Notes: generated by a model not told the origin, from the sequence alone. Shown: positions 48,023-61,158, counted from the first letter of the stretch. The stretch: 64,000 nucleotides of DNA from Nageia nagi (GCA_050084985.1 JBITNC010000002.1:34906001-34970000), one strand, 5' to 3'. Numbers and translations: made by a program.

Positions 48023-49020
48023 TGATTATACGAGGTATAATGCCCTTAGTACTTTATTTTACTGTTTTTACCATTTGTAATCTAAGTTTAAAGACATTGA
48101 TACTTTCAATTATATACCTGTGCATTTTATGTAGATGGTTATTGAATTAATACATTTACAAATCTTCATCCCTATGTGAGTTGAGTAGAATGGAGAAATT
48201 GTATATACTATTAATGAAAACAGTGTTATTTGATTGTGTGGTATCTGTTAATATGATGCATGAACCTTGTGTTTCAAAACAATTGCACTACATTTTGTGA
48301 CGTACTGTTTCTGTTTTCTATTGGATTTAAATATATGATGTTTGGCCATCTGTATTAACTGTCTAAATTATTAGTTTTATTTTGAAATTTTAGTTTGTGA
48401 ATGGATATGGATGGCATAAACCATAAATAGACTGGTAGAGAGTCTATGAATGTTACAAGGCTTGCTTAAGAGTCTAAATGGAATGAGACTTTAATTATGT
48501 TCACAAGGCTAAACAGCCTTGGGACCAAGATATAACAAGAGAATATATGTCCTGTTCACTAGTTATAAACTAGTTTCCCTCATCATTCTGGTTTAATCTA
48601 ATTATGAGTTACTTAACTTTAGTGCATCTCTATGTATTTTCTCTGAATATTTTTATAGATTGAACATTCAATGATGGAAGTGCTTGTCTATTTCTTATCA
48701 AAGGTGTTGGGAGTTCGTTCTTGATTGTGCTATAATCATATTCTTAGTCCATTTGATATCAATTGTTAATTGAATCTTTTTTAAACCTTGCAGGCTAACG
48801 TTTCATTTACCAACCCCATTATTTTTTTCTTTCGTTCACATGCTTTTTTTTTCCAAATCTTCTTCCATCATTGCCTTAAACCACATACCAGTGTTTCGTT
48901 TTCTTTAAATAGTCAAGTATTAAACTTTAGTTGCTGTTTATAGGGGAAAGGTACATGTTTCAGCCTAGAGGATCTAAAATGGGATTGAAGCCTTCATTTC
49001 AAAACTATTTGTAATCGAAC

Positions 49021-49100
49021 TCTTTTGGAATCTTTGAATTTGTTTTCATTGTTTGTGATCGAACCCTTTGGAATCTTTGAATTTGTCTTCATTTTAGTTC
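49021..49100. repeat. Short tandem duplication downstream of the prefoldin gene
   Basis: Two copies, about 45 bp each, containing TTTGGAATCTTTGAATTTGT. Confidence 0.7.
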
Positions 49101-50353
49101 AGATGTATTGCTGGCCCATGCTTCATATCGATAAAGTATCAATGGTTTGCCATAATTTGAATTTCCAGTGGTCTTCCGATCCCAATGTTTTGCTTACTAT
49201 GTATTTTTCAAAGTAAGTATAATACTCTCCACCATCTTTTGATTTTTTTTGTTCTATAGATTGTTTAGCCTAGTTTGTTATGGAAATAAAAACATGGGTA
49301 CTTGTATTTAGTCACACTTTCATTTTGTGTTTTTTCGAACTGATATTGTGTTTTTATTTTTTTTCGAAGAGAATATCATGATCTTGGTTTTACTAATATT
49401 TACCTACAAATATAAGATTTCTAACGCTATTCACTGTTTTTGCAATTAAAATAAGATCATTTGTTTGTAACAAAAGTTTCAGCACATAGCTGGCTAGGTA
49501 TATTCATTCCACCACCCTAACCTATTTTTTAATTTGTTTTGGTTATCAATGCGAAAGAGGGAACAAAGTACACCAATCTTTTTTATGTTGGCTTTGACTT
49601 AAACAATTTAGATTAGAAGGATGATGTTGGCATCATCAACATATCTCTTCCACCATTTTAGTTTTGTTTTGAATGATAAAAACTATCAAGAAATAATAAA
49701 AAAACAATAATGTAAAACAACAATCTAATTTACTACTTTAACTTGTTCACAAGTCTTCCGTTGTAAGATTCTTTCATAAAAAAGTAAACTATATTTAAAC
49801 TAACCAAAAAAAATTTAAGGTACAATGTTTATTTTATAAAATTCAAAATTATTTTATTTAATGAAGACTTTTGTGTTTGTTGATGGTGGACTTGGTTTAT
49901 AATAAAAAGAAAAGGATAGCATGTATAATTTTGTTGTGCTAATGTTGAATAGAGAGGAACTTTTAACCTAAATCTACGCAAAATTATTTTGAGAGAAGTT
50001 TCGTTTTCTTTGCTAAAAAATATATTTTAAAAAACTTATGAATGGAGTTAAGGGTAACAAAGGCTAAAATAAATATTTGATTATTGGAGGTTTTGATCCG
50101 CAATTCGTGCAACTCGTCTCAACGGAAGAGTTATATATATATATCGCCTTTGGTTATGCCATATGTCTCCATTAGTGATGCCTTCTCCTCCCATAGGAGG
50201 TTCCTCTACATTTGAGAAGACCTTCGATAGTGGACAAGAAGTACAATAAAAAATTACAAAGCTCCGACCTTAATATATCATGTACGATCAATAACATTCG
50301 ATTTAGAAGCACTAAGTAGACACATCCACACCCAATTTAGGGTTTGGGGTATG

Positions 50354-50378
50354 TATATATATATATATATATATATAT
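50354..50378. repeat. TA dinucleotide microsatellite
   Basis: Twelve TA units without interruption, 25 bp. Confidence 0.95.
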
Positions 50379-53300
50379 GGCACATTTAAGCTTAGAGCTA
50401 CGATTGAGGGGTATCCATGTTGCTAAAATCCATTGGGGGTACAATTCTCACCTCATCCGCACTTACTATAACTCGATAGGATTTTTGGGTATGTTTCAAC
50501 AAGTGAGAACAGAGAGTTTTGAACCTCGATCTCCCATATTCGAGAGCTTTGAACTACCCACCTCTCCAACTCCCCTACTCATCAATTCATACAACAATAT
50601 TGAATCTATTCTATATTCTAGTGAAAGGATTGATATCAATCATAGAACAATGAATCTCCCATAAAAAATTCAAACTACATATACACTAAAATTCCAAAAA
50701 AAAATTTTTTTTACTTAAAATAAAAATTAATTACACAAAGAAAGAACCTTGAAAATGAGCTTCTCTTTTAATACTAATAATATTTAAAATAGAACAATTT
50801 ACTTATAACATATTTATTTATTAAAGATTATTTTGTTATAAAAACATTCTAAGCCATATATAATATATTAAGGAGTTGTATTAAATATCACATAAAATTT
50901 ATCAATTTGATTTGGATGTTGCTCATAAATATAGGTTATATTCTATTCTAAGAGTTCTAGAAAACGAGGGGGAGAGAGAGCAGGGGACGGTGGAGGGGGT
51001 TGTTTTCTATCTATTCCTTTTTATTCTTCTTTTTTCACTCCAATTGTTGATTGGCATGAATCATCTTTATGTTTAAATGGCTAATTATGTTTGTTTTACA
51101 CGAAATTGGACTAATGTAACTTGACCCAAGAATTATGCTAATTTAATATTATTACCTAAATAGATACAATGTTTACTTTGAAATTTAAAATATGATGTTC
51201 TATTTTTAATATAAAATATCAGATGACAAAATCAATGGATTAATTTAATTGATGATTGAAATGACTCTTTGGTAATGAAGAGAATCAGTAAATATACAAA
51301 CTATAGATATATATATTTCTTTTAACATCCTTTTAAATCCATTGGTTTGTAAGATCTATCAATTTATCCAAAGGTAAATATTTATCAATTAAGTATTTGA
51401 ATGATTGTTTATCATATAAATAAAAATATTGAAAAGTAATCCAAACGTGAATATAACTATGTTTATAACATTAATAAATTGGTTTAGTACATAAAGCATA
51501 AGAATTCTTACTTTCTATAGACATACATGATATCTCGTTTAACAATTCATGAGGCAGGTTGACTCTTACTGATAGTAATCTCTTTCTTGCTAATATAGTT
51601 GTAGGTCAACATGCATACCCATAATTAAATTATGGCAATAGTCAATTTTACCAATCATTCACTAGATGTCTCATCTCCACGCACTGTCTCATGTTACTAT
51701 CGTATTTAATGTCTCAACTTCACCTTGTGGTTGATCTCATTCCTCATGTAATGCTCTCAATTCTTTATACATTGCTACTAGATACTCTTTAATTTGCCTC
51801 CAATCTTCTCTCTCAATAATCAATGTATCCCTCTCCACCATTACCATAGAAAAATAGTGTAGTAGCTTTAGACTTTCTAAGTTCCATGTGACCTTGAGGA
51901 TTTAATTTCATAATCATTTGGACAAACGTTGTATGTATTCCTCCCATATAACGAGAGGTTAAGCCTTGCCCTTGCACTCTTGGAGGAATTTATTTTCATG
52001 TTCTTGTCCTCGATGAAACCCCAATGCTTACAACACTTACACTTCACTCATGAATAGATGATAAAAAAATTAGTAATTTAGATAGATAAATAGCTTGAAA
52101 GAAATAAAATAAAGTAACTCATAAGGATTTAAATTGAATTTGATTAATAAAATGCTTCCAAAAGCTACAATTCACAAATGATATTACCATAACCAAATGA
52201 CTACATACCCTAAACATTATAATGTATTTAATAAGTTATCATCATCATATCATATGCCAAATCATACTACTAGTTTTTCTATTGCAATTACAATAAAGTT
52301 ATGAACTATTACATTGTCATATATGCTCATAACACAATTATAACAATAATTACTTTATACATAAAATAATCTATCTCTTAAGTTTTATAAACATAAATGG
52401 ATTAACCATCTAACAATTTTTACCCATGATAAAATTTTAAACACATGCCCTTTTCTTGTATCATATAATGGTAAATAAAATCCATGCAAGAGATATTGTT
52501 ATAAGCCAAAGAAGTATTTTTTCCTATAGCTGCTCCAAGCCTATGAGTTTACTCAAACACCCATTTAAACCCCCTTCCCCAATAACTATACTCAAATTAG
52601 ATAAGATTATAAGATAATCATACATTCTAGTTGAGGTTTCAAAAACCCAAAGTCCAACTATATGAGAGGATAAAACATTAAATTAGTAAGCATATCACCT
52701 CCCTAGTTACGAAAGACATGGCATAATTCCATTTATAGATGTCCAAATTATAATACAGAAGGCAACTTAACCTCAAGACCTAGCTTGTCCTCAACCCACA
52801 AGTTTCTTTTTCTACCAATCACGTAATATGTATTTTATCTACAAAGTTGAATCAAGAAAACCAAACTTATGGCCAAGATTTTTGAGACATTAAGCCTATA
52901 AAATAAAATCCATATTAAAAAGAACAACAAAGATGATCATCCTACAATTTGGGCTACATTTTCAATTGATTCATTGACTATTTGCAACTTAAAAATCATA
53001 AAAATAGTTAAAAACATTTACCCACGAAGGAGAGAGAGATTTTCCAAACAAACAATTGTTCATTGTCCCATACAAAATATGCAACAACAATAATAATTCA
53101 TTTTTAGTAAATAGAGGATAAAATAGTGGAACAAAATGACATCATATATCAAATTTCATACAATTTGTGATTAAACACTTTAAGCCTAGCTCTACAACGA
53201 ATCCCTTCCTCCTCTATGTCCTTCTCCTTGTAAGAATGCCATTCCTTCTAGATGATTAAATATTTAATCATGGCTCTACAATGAATCCCTTCCTCCTGCA

Positions 53301-54009
53301 TGGCATGATGCTTTGTGGAGGCCATGGAAAAGTTGCTCTTGCTTTACATGATGCTTCATGGTAACCATGGAAAAACTTACCATTGTCGATGCTTAGTAAT
53401 TTATAATAATTGATTTTATAAAAATAAATTTTTAATATTAGTATATTAATATTCTATTTGGAATGTATTTAATGAAATCATGAATACTTTATAATGTATT
53501 TTAAATAATATTTATTTCAAAAGATAAATGATTTCTTAAAAAATTTAATAGAGAGTTTTATATAGAAACAACTCACAATAATCTTATAGAGACATATTTT
53601 TATTATATTTGAATTTATATAATTGTAAATGGAAAATAATAATAAAGAGAAATACAATTGAATGATTTTATTTTATTATTAATATATTTGATTTGGGATT
53701 TGAATTAATTATTTTATTTCTTTTAAAAGTAAAGGAATGACATTATTTATTATTCTTATTTACTGAAATAAATAAATTATAATTAGAATTAAGCTTAGTG
53801 AGATATTAAATAAATAATTTGATATTCTATTTGCTCCCTTAGATATTTCGGATGGTGAATATTTTTAAAGAGAAAGGATTAAATCATGACTTAATACTAT
53901 TGTTAGTAGTATTCATGTGTTGGCTTATATTTGGAACTTTTAAATGATTTGCAATAGTATATTTACCATATTGTTTGGTACATTTTAAAATGAAAAGTGT
54001 ATTTGAAGC

Positions 54010-54014
54010 CTTAA
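54010..54014. repeat. Target site duplication CTTAA, left of element C
   Basis: CTTAA directly before the LTR at 54015; the same 5 bp occur at 61159-61163. Confidence 0.85.
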
Positions 54015-54725
54015 TGTTAGGTTCTATTATTTTTTTAATAAAACTTTGAGCAATCTACCTTCTATTGCTTGCAAAATAATCCAACTAAGATAATAGAAAA
54101 TAAAAGAAAACCACACAAGGAGAGGAGATAAGTTTAATGTTCAATCCACTCAATGTGAGCTACATCCACAGAGAAGATTTCAATCCTTGATTCACCATCA
54201 ATCTTTCAAGCCACCAAGAGACAAACCAACAACATATCCTTGTTGTAGCCCTCTTTTTGGTAAAAAAAAATCTCATTACAATACTCTCAATATCTCTCCA
54301 ACAAACTTGCATCAAACTACATAATCTCATAATGCCTAAATTACATACCACACATCCCAATCCAACATCATGGATTTATAAGAGTCTAGTATTCCTAATA
54401 AGCTCAAAATAGGTCAAAGGGATCCTTGGGAAACCTCCCAACCAAGTGTAACCCCAACTCATGAATTAAGACATCATGGAGAGTGCATTTGATTGCCCAA
54501 AATGGAGTTTAATACTTTTTGTCTATTGATCGACCACCATTAGACACTTCTTGACCTCATGATTAGCCTCTTGCAAATCGATAGATATTCCAATGCCCAA
54601 AATGACCCTATCCTGATTAATTGACTAGTTACCTACTCAATTGGTCAATCATGCATGATTGACCCTATGTGTATCGATTAGAAACAAAGTATGAGAAGCT
54701 AATTAATTAGGCTCCATACTCAACA
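54015..54725 (-). repeat. Element C 3' LTR
   Basis: In + sense TGTTAGGTTC to CATACTCAACA. Aligns throughout with 60458-61158; both share the tract ACACAAGGAGA near the left and AGGTCAAAGGGATCCTTGG in the middle. Confidence 0.9.
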
Positions 54726-54809
54726 ATATCCAAGTTAGAAATTGACACACTATACCATATTGTAGTAAGGTATTGAAAGTTTCTCATTATGGCTTCTTAA
54801 TCCTTGAGA

Positions 54810-55366
54810 CCAATCGAAGTTGAGAAAATATAACTTATCCCTTGTTACCACCCTTGTTAACATGTTGACAGGGTTTTGAGATGTGTGAATCTTTCCCAAC
54901 TTCAGTGAACCATCCTCCATCATAAACTATATGAAATGGTACCTTAGTTATATGTGTTTGGTTCTTGAATGGAATGTCGAGTTCTTTGCAAGATAGAAAA
55001 TATTTCAACTATTACTCCACAATGTAGCATCTCTTTACTCCTTGCCTAACTCCATCAATCTTTGCAACCAAATCATCTCTTTATTAGCTTCTATAGTTGC
55101 AACATACTCTACTTAATCACAAATGGTAAAGACATACCCCATAGTGCTCCTCCTACCATCTTAATCACCTACCATATATGAATCAATACATCCTTGCAAG
55201 AAAATATTAAAACTTCCAAAATGTAATAAGTAATTTTAAGTGCTTATCAAATACCTAAGTATCCACTTAACTTTTTAATAATGTGCTCTTCTTGGATTGT
55301 TCATAAATCTACTTACAACTCCCACTACTTATGCTATGTCTAGTCTTGTGTAAACCATGGCATACA
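54810..55366 (-). pseudogene. Copia RNase H remnant (element C)
   Basis: On -, EYVATIEANKEMIWL near 55080-55125, preceded by a STAEV-like tract, fits the copia RNase H core. KMVGGALWGMSL near 55135-55170 fits the block before it, and HTSQNPVNMLTRVV-like sequence around 54855-54895 fits the end. Stops are frequent. Confidence 0.7.
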
Positions 55367-56110
55367 TCAAACATCCAACAATTGAAGCATATGGAACCTT
55401 CTATTCATAGACTCTTGTTCCTCTTGTATCTTAGGACACAAATCTTTGGTGAGATTAAAGTGTTTTACCAAAGGTGCAGTGATCCCTTTTGCATTATTCA
55501 TGCTAAACCTTTTAAGAACCTTCTCAATGTAGTCCTCTTGAGATAGTTTTAGCATGTGGTTTTCTTTATCCCTTGTGATTCTCACACCAAGGATTTGTTT
55601 GGCCGCACCCAAATTCTTCATTATCAGATTGACATCTAGTAAATTTTTTAATTCCTATGAATGTATCAAACTTAATATACCATCTTCTTGGAGCTTGTTT
55701 GAGACCATACAAGATCTTTTTCAATTTACATACAAAATCCTCTTTACCTTTTACATCAAAACCTTTAAGTTGTTGCATGTAAATATACTCCTCCAAATCC
55801 CCATGAAGAAAAGCTATCTTAACATCCAGTTTTTCAAGATATTTTATTAAGCCATAATACTTAGTATTTCTCTAATGGAGATCATATTGACAATTGAAGA
55901 AAATATCTCATCCAAGTCTATGCCTTTATTTTGAGTAAAACCCTTAACTACTATTTTAATCTTGCTTTGTACCTCATTTGTCCATCTCCTTCCTCTTTCA
56001 ACATATACAACTATTTTTTTATCAACATCTTTTTACCTTTGGAAGCTCAACCAAATCCCAAGTTTGGTTGTGAAGTAGAGAATCTATCTCATCCTTAATT
56101 GCAAGCTCCC
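55367..56110 (-). pseudogene. Copia reverse transcriptase remnant, catalytic region deleted (element C)
   Basis: On -, EEYIYMQQLKGFDVKGKEDF, then CKLKKILYGLKQAPRRWYIK (55640-55796), followed directly at about 55620 by MKNLGAAKQILGVRITRDKE (55560-55621). The roughly 60 residues between, which carry YVDD in every active copia RT, are missing, and the frame changes at the join. HMLKLSQEDYIEKVLKRFSM and NAKGITAPLVKHF follow. N-terminal parts at 55850-56110 are shifted. Confidence 0.9.
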
Positions 56111-56439
56111 ACTTATTGTGTACTCATTTGTATGGCATCATAAAAATATTTAGATTCACCACTATGAGTATAAAGCACATAATAAAGAGCAAGAGAATAT
56201 TATTTAGGATGTTTACTAAGCCTTGAAAACTTTCTCACAACATTAGGTAGAGTTTGTGGTTCTTGTTATTGAAGACCTTTATTTTTATCCTTAGGTTTTA
56301 CATGCTCATCAACATTATCAAGAGTTACAAACTTTAGATCCTCTTCCTTTTCCTTTTGCTTAACATGCAACCTATCTTTGCATGTACATTTTTCATTGAA
56401 TATTACATCTCTATAGCTTATGATTTTCTAATTATCAAC

Positions 56440-57260
56440 ATCTTATAATCTGTAACCCAAACCATCAATACCATATCCAATGAAGTAACATTATTGAGAC
56501 TTAGCATCAAGTTTCTCTATGAAATATTTCTCAACGTGTACAAAAGCCTCACATCCAAAAGACTCTAAGGAAAGAGTAATTTACCCTTTTCCCTATCGAC
56601 ATCTCTTCTGGAATTCCTTTATCCAATGCACTAGATGGACCCCTATTAATTAAGTAAACAATAGTGCCAAAAACATTAGCCCAAAGATATAAAGGTAAAT
56701 TAACATGAAACCTCATGCTTCTAGCTCATTCCATAATTATCCTATCCATCATTTTTGCAATGACCCCATTTTCTTGGGGTATTTTAGGAACTGCCTTTAT
56801 TCTTCTTATGCCATTATGTGAACAAAAATCATCAAACTCTTTACTACAAAACTCACCACCATTATCAGATTTGAGTCATTTTAACCTTTTACAAGATTCA
56901 TTTTCAACCAATGCTTTCCAAATCTTAAAAGTTTCAAACACATTAGATTTTTGCTTAATATAGTAAACCCATGTATTTCTTGTAGAATCTTCTATAAAAG
57001 TGACATAATAAGAGGAACCACCTAGTGAAGTTACTTGTGAAGGACCCACACATTTGTATGTACAAACTCTAACTTTTCACTTTTCCTCTCTTTGCCAACT
57101 TTTATAAAGATTACTCTTCTTTGTTTACCATACAAATAATCCTCACAAAATCCCATGTCCACATCTTCACCAATATTTCTAACTTGGTAACTAAATAGAG
57201 AGTACCAACCATTCTACCTCAAGCTACTACCATTGAACCTTTTGTTACTTTTCAAGCAAG
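56440..57260 (-). pseudogene. Copia pre-integrase and integrase remnant (element C)
   Basis: On -, MGFCEDYLYGKQRRVIF (about 57100-57160) is the end of the zinc region with its second Cys changed to Tyr. The core follows: DSTRNTWVYYIKQKSNVFET, then FKIWKALVENE, LKSDNGGEFCSKEFDDFC (about 56830-56880) and IPQENGVIAKMMDRIIMEWA (about 56725-56790). Catalytic Asp, Asp and Glu are all present. LGYRL and KIISYRDVIFNEKCT close it near 56390-56450. Only a few stops, so this is the best preserved integrase here. Confidence 0.9.
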
Positions 57261-57289
57261 ATTACCAAATGAAATCATGTACCCTTCCT

Positions 57290-57545
57290 TATCCAATTTA
57301 CTAGTAGATATGAGATTTCTTTTTAAATCAGGTATGTATCTTGTATCATGTAGTGTCCCTTATGTTTTGTTAGGTAATTTCATTGTAATAGTTCCAATAC
57401 CAACAATTTTACAAGGTTGATCATTACCTAACAACACTTGTCCATAGTCACCAGGAACATAGTTTATGAAATACTCTTTATGTTAGGTTGCATGAAAGGA
57501 AGCACTAAAATCATTTACCCAATAGTCACTATATTCCTATTAAGA
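57290..57545 (-). pseudogene. Copia protease remnant (element C)
   Basis: On -, a tract near 57500-57530 reading YWVNDFSASFHAT stands where copia has W-x2-D-TGAS-x-H. The Thr-Gly of the active site is replaced. Downstream TRYIPDLKRNLISTSKLDKEG-like sequence (57270-57350) is the usual end of the domain. Confidence 0.65.
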
Positions 57546-57963
57546 GATAAAATAAGTGCATCTTGTAGTATTTCTCCAACTATATTGGCTTCTTAATTGT
57601 TATTAGATTTAATTTCATTTCCTTCCTTATCGTTATCTTTTCTAGACTAACATTCATGTTTAAGGTGACCTTTCTTACTACGATACAAACATTCCATTTG
57701 CTTTTTCTCCTTAATTGTGACATCCCTTTGGATTTTCCTCTTGACTTGCCTTTACCTCTTTCTCTTGACCTCCCTCTACTTTCAAGTGTGAAGAATATTC
57801 TAGAACTTTCACATGTAGACTTTCTTCTCATATATTAACTTAGAATAGTTCCAACAACTTCATCAAAGACTAAGGTAGTGTTAGAGGCTGAATTACTAAC
57901 AATTGTTATAACACTATTACAACTTTCAGTAAATGAATATAAGATTAGCAAATACCTATTCTC

Positions 57964-58452
57964 TGAAGGATTTGAACTAGATCTAAACAAATCCTCTAGG
58001 ACCTTAGACTAGGAAACTCATGTGTACACAAGATAACACAATCACTCAAGATAACACATCAATATAATGTGGTTCCTCCCTCCTTGGGAGTACATCCACA
58101 ACTAGTTCTCTTATTCTCAAATCTATGTCTCTCTTACAACTATTCTCTAGCTTTCTCCTACACAACCAAGTAGAGTAATTTTACTCAAAACTTAGATATC
58201 TTTACATGAGGAGAGGCCCTCTATTTATAGGTTGAGAGCACCTCCCTAACCTTCCTTTAACCCAAGGGTAAGGTTAGGGTTACATTAAATGTACCACCAA
58301 ACTTCAACCTACCAACTAACTCCTTTGGTAAAGTCAAAGTCTACATATTAAAGAATTCTATTAATCACTTAAGGTATCTACATACCTTTAAGTGATTAAT
58401 TGAATTTATAAGGAGTTTAGATATTCACAATATTTCATTACAAATTCTAACA
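57964..58452 (-). repeat. Solo LTR inserted in gag of element C
   Basis: 489 bp from TGAAGGATTTG to AATTCTAACA, flanked by TTCTC on both sides (57959-57963 and 58453-58457). No internal region is present, so it is the product of LTR-LTR recombination. It has a TATA box (CTATTTATAG in + sense, 58221-58230) and a strong dyad at 58361-58399. It resembles the family A and B LTRs in layout and short tracts. Confidence 0.93.
58361..58399. promoter_or_regulatory. Inverted repeat (dyad) in the solo LTR
   Basis: Arms of 17 and 18 bases (TTAATCACTTAAGGTAT and its complement with one extra A), loop CTAC. It occupies the same place relative to LTR start and TATA box as the dyads in the family A LTRs. 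Function unknown. Confidence 0.6.
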
Positions 58453-58924
58453 TTCTCATCAACAAATTCTATCTTAACTGAAAGCAATTGGTTTGTTATA
58501 ATATTGAACTCATTTACATGATCTTGAATTGAACCTCCATCATTCATCTTCATGTTAAACAATATATTCATTAAGTATACCTTGTTAGAGGTGGATCATT
58601 TTTCATACATTTTGGCCAATTTATCCATTACTACATTTGTATTTTTCTCCTTTGAAATGTTGAAGGCTACACTTAAACTTAAGCAAAGTCTTATATAACC
58701 TAAGGCCTTCTTATCTAAAGATCCCACTCTCAAGGGAAATTTTAAGATCTCTTCTCTAAAAGTGACCTATAAAATATTGATGAATCTACTTGAAATCTAA
58801 TTAGAAATGATGGCTAAATTAACTAGAAAAATAAATTTACTATATACATTGGTAGGCGAATTTTATACAAATTAAAAAAAAAAGATGTAGAAAATTGGTA
58901 ATTTTTTTTCAAATCATTCTGAAT

Positions 58925-59815
58925 TTGTTGCACATCAAAATGGGTGTGAATGTTGGTCATTTAATTTTTAAAAATTTACTTTGTTTATACATTGCTTGTG
59001 TAAACATAATTCATTTATCTTTTTTATTGTAAATTTTTTTGCAAGTTCTAGTGTGAACATAGTTTGTACAAACCAATTTGGTGTAAACACTATTCATTTA
59101 CTTTTTGTAAATACACTTCATTTATACATTACTAGTGTAAACATAGTTTGTTTATCCATTTTTTTTATTATAAAGAAGTTTACATGTTTGGGTGTAAATA
59201 TAGTTTGTTTAAACTAGTTTGGAAGTAAAGATTGCTTTTTTATGTTGTCAAAGTACATTTAGTTTATACATGGAGTTTTGGACCAGTGATAGATTTGGAG
59301 GATCTAAAGAAAATACAAGAATGATGTTTTTGGACCAGATACAATGAGGGAGGTTCATAACTAGTTGTAGAACCGGACCAGTTAAACTTGTTGTAGATTA
59401 AAATGGGTGTAAACATTATTTATTTACTTTGTATAGACCCATTTCTTTTATACATTGCTAATGTAAAGTTGTTTTTTTATCCATTTTTTTTATAAACAAT
59501 TTTACGAGTTCAGGTGTAAACATAGTTCATTTAGACCAAATTGGGAATATAAATTATTCATTTACTTTATGTAAATGTACTTTATTTATACATTATCAGT
59601 GTAAATATAGTTCATTTATCCATGTTCTTTTATAAAGAATTTTTCATGTTCAGGTATAAACATAATTTATTTATACATTAGGGTTTTAGATCGATGGTAG
59701 ATTTAAAGGATCCAAAATGAATGGAAGAATGGAGCTTTTGAATTAAATGCAATGATGGAGATTCCAAATTGGTTATAGAACCTAACTAACTAAACTTGTT
59801 GTCGATTAAAATGTT
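58925..59815 (-). repeat. Tandem repeats in the leader of element C
   Basis: Two long units of about 460 and 410 bp, each starting at an AAAATGGGTGTAAACATT tract (58938 and 59399) with a third start at 59803. Inside each unit there are three or four copies of a shorter motif, TTTATACATTG...GTGTAAACATAGTT, so this is a repeat within a repeat. Confidence 0.8.
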
Positions 59816-60443
59816 ACAAATTAATTGCAATCATAGAAAAACTCATGACTAAGAAAATATTGATATTCTACTTGATCAAAAAATAAGCATAAAGTTTTAA
59901 CTTCCTCTATGATGCAATGGATTGATGGTATATGATGGGATTGTATATGTATGTATAATGACATATATGTGGCTATTTCAATGAGATTAATTTTATTTTT
60001 TTAATTTCAAGGTAAAAGTGCACCAAATAGGATTAGAATTGAAGGCTAATATATTTAAAAAAATTAGAAATACTTGTAGAATTGTTGGCTACAATGATCA
60101 ATACTTTAAAAAAACTTATCAAATTTTGGTGTTAATATGGGAACGATGATGTGCTATATTAGCCAAATCAAAAATTGGAAACCAAAATTATAGCCATGAT
60201 TAGCCAAATAGCCCACTAAAATATTCCCTGCCCACTCTTCACCACTTATGGATGAAGGTTTCTTCGAATTCTCTTTAAGAGGTTGATAAAGGTCCTTTTA
60301 GTACAAGTAGTTATCCATTTGCATTTTCTAAAACTGAAAGTTTTGACCATTAAATCTCTTCACCCTTAGCCTCTCTTCTTCCATTTGTTCCACTTGATCC
60401 AAAATATATGCATAAGATTTATCAAGTACCCAAAAAAAATATA
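59816..60443. other. Leader of element C next to the PBS
   Basis: AT-rich; no coding signal recognised. Confidence 0.4.
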
Positions 60444-60455
60444 GCTTTGATACCA
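60444..60455 (-). other. Primer binding site of element C
   Basis: On -, TGGTATCAAAGC, two bases from the LTR end; tRNA-Met type. Confidence 0.85.
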
Positions 60456-60457
60456 CT

Positions 60458-61158
60458 TGTTAGGTTCTATTATTTTTGAATAAAACTTTAAGCAATATAT
60501 CTTCTACTATTTGCAAAAGAATCCAAAAAAGATAAAAGAAAATAAAAGCAAACCACACAAGGAGATAAGACAAGTTTAACGTGGTTCACTTGATGTGAGC
60601 TACATCCACAAAGAAGATTTCAATCCTTGATTCACCATTGATCTTCCAATCCACCAAGAGATAAACCAACAACATAACCTTGTTGTAACCCTATTCTTTG
60701 TATAAGAAAATCTCACTAAAAAACTCGTAATCTATCTCCTATAAACTTGTATCAAACTACATAATCTCATAATGTCTAAATTACATACCATACATCCCAA
60801 TCCAACACTATGGATTTGTAGGACTATTACAATCCTAAATAAGCTCAAAATAGGTCAAAGGGATCCTTGGAAAATGTCCCAATAAAGTGTAACCCCCAAC
60901 TCATAAATTAGGACATCATAAAGAGTGCATTTGACTATCTAAAATGGAGTTTAACGCTCTCAGTCTATTAACTAGCCATCATCAAATTGATCTTGATGCT
61001 ATAATAGGCCTCTTGTATATTGAATGATATTCTAGCATCCAAAATGCCCCTATCCTTATCGATTGGTCGATCTTGCATGATTGGCCATATGCATACCAAT
61101 TAGAAATATAGTGTGAGAAAATTGAACTTAACCAATGAATTAGGATCCATACTTAATC
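60458..61158 (-). repeat. Element C 5' LTR
   Basis: In + sense starts TGTTAGGTTC. The far end reads CATACTTAATC where the partner has CATACTCAACA, so the terminal dinucleotide has mutated; the following CTTAA fixes the boundary. Confidence 0.88.

Larger units (their letters stand above)
48061..54009. other. AT-rich intergenic DNA
   Basis: No gene or intact element recognised. Points seen: a TA microsatellite at 50354-50378; a purine-rich G/A run at 50966-50999; and around 51760-52020 on - a patchy frame (KEYLVAMYKELRALHEE, HTTFVQMIMKLNPQGHMELR) that could be a decayed retroelement gag but matches nothing I can name. Confidence 0.4.
57560..58850 (-). pseudogene. Copia gag remnant split by a solo LTR (element C)
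   Basis: Right piece (58458-58850) on -: LTKMYEK, LFNMKMNDGGSIQDHVNEFN and LLSVKIEFVDE, a typical copia gag capsid block. Left piece (57560-57958): TIVSNSASNTTLVFDEVVG, then SRGRSRERGKGKSRGKSKG, then CLYRSKKGHLKHEC, a CCHC knuckle with its second Cys changed to Ser. The two pieces join directly when the LTR and one TTCTC are left out. Confidence 0.88.
54015..61158 (-). mobile_element. Ty1/copia element C
   Basis: Copia element on -, with LTRs 54015-54725 and 60458-61158 (711 and 701 bp), a PBS at 60444-60455 and target duplication CTTAA. From the right: leader with tandem repeats, gag, protease, pre-integrase, integrase, RT, RNase H, LTR. A solo LTR (57964-58452) splits gag. A deletion removed the RT catalytic box. 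It belongs to a different family from A: LTR, gag and pol sequences are distinct. Confidence 0.92.

Noticed and set aside
50344-50664. 106-codon frame on + starting in the TA microsatellite
   Set aside because: The first residues come from the TA repeat and the rest has no family resemblance, promoter or splice context.
51760-52020. Patchy - strand frame with KEYLVAMYKELRALHEE as a gag gene
   Set aside because: Several stops and no match to a family I know; left as a note in the intergenic entry.
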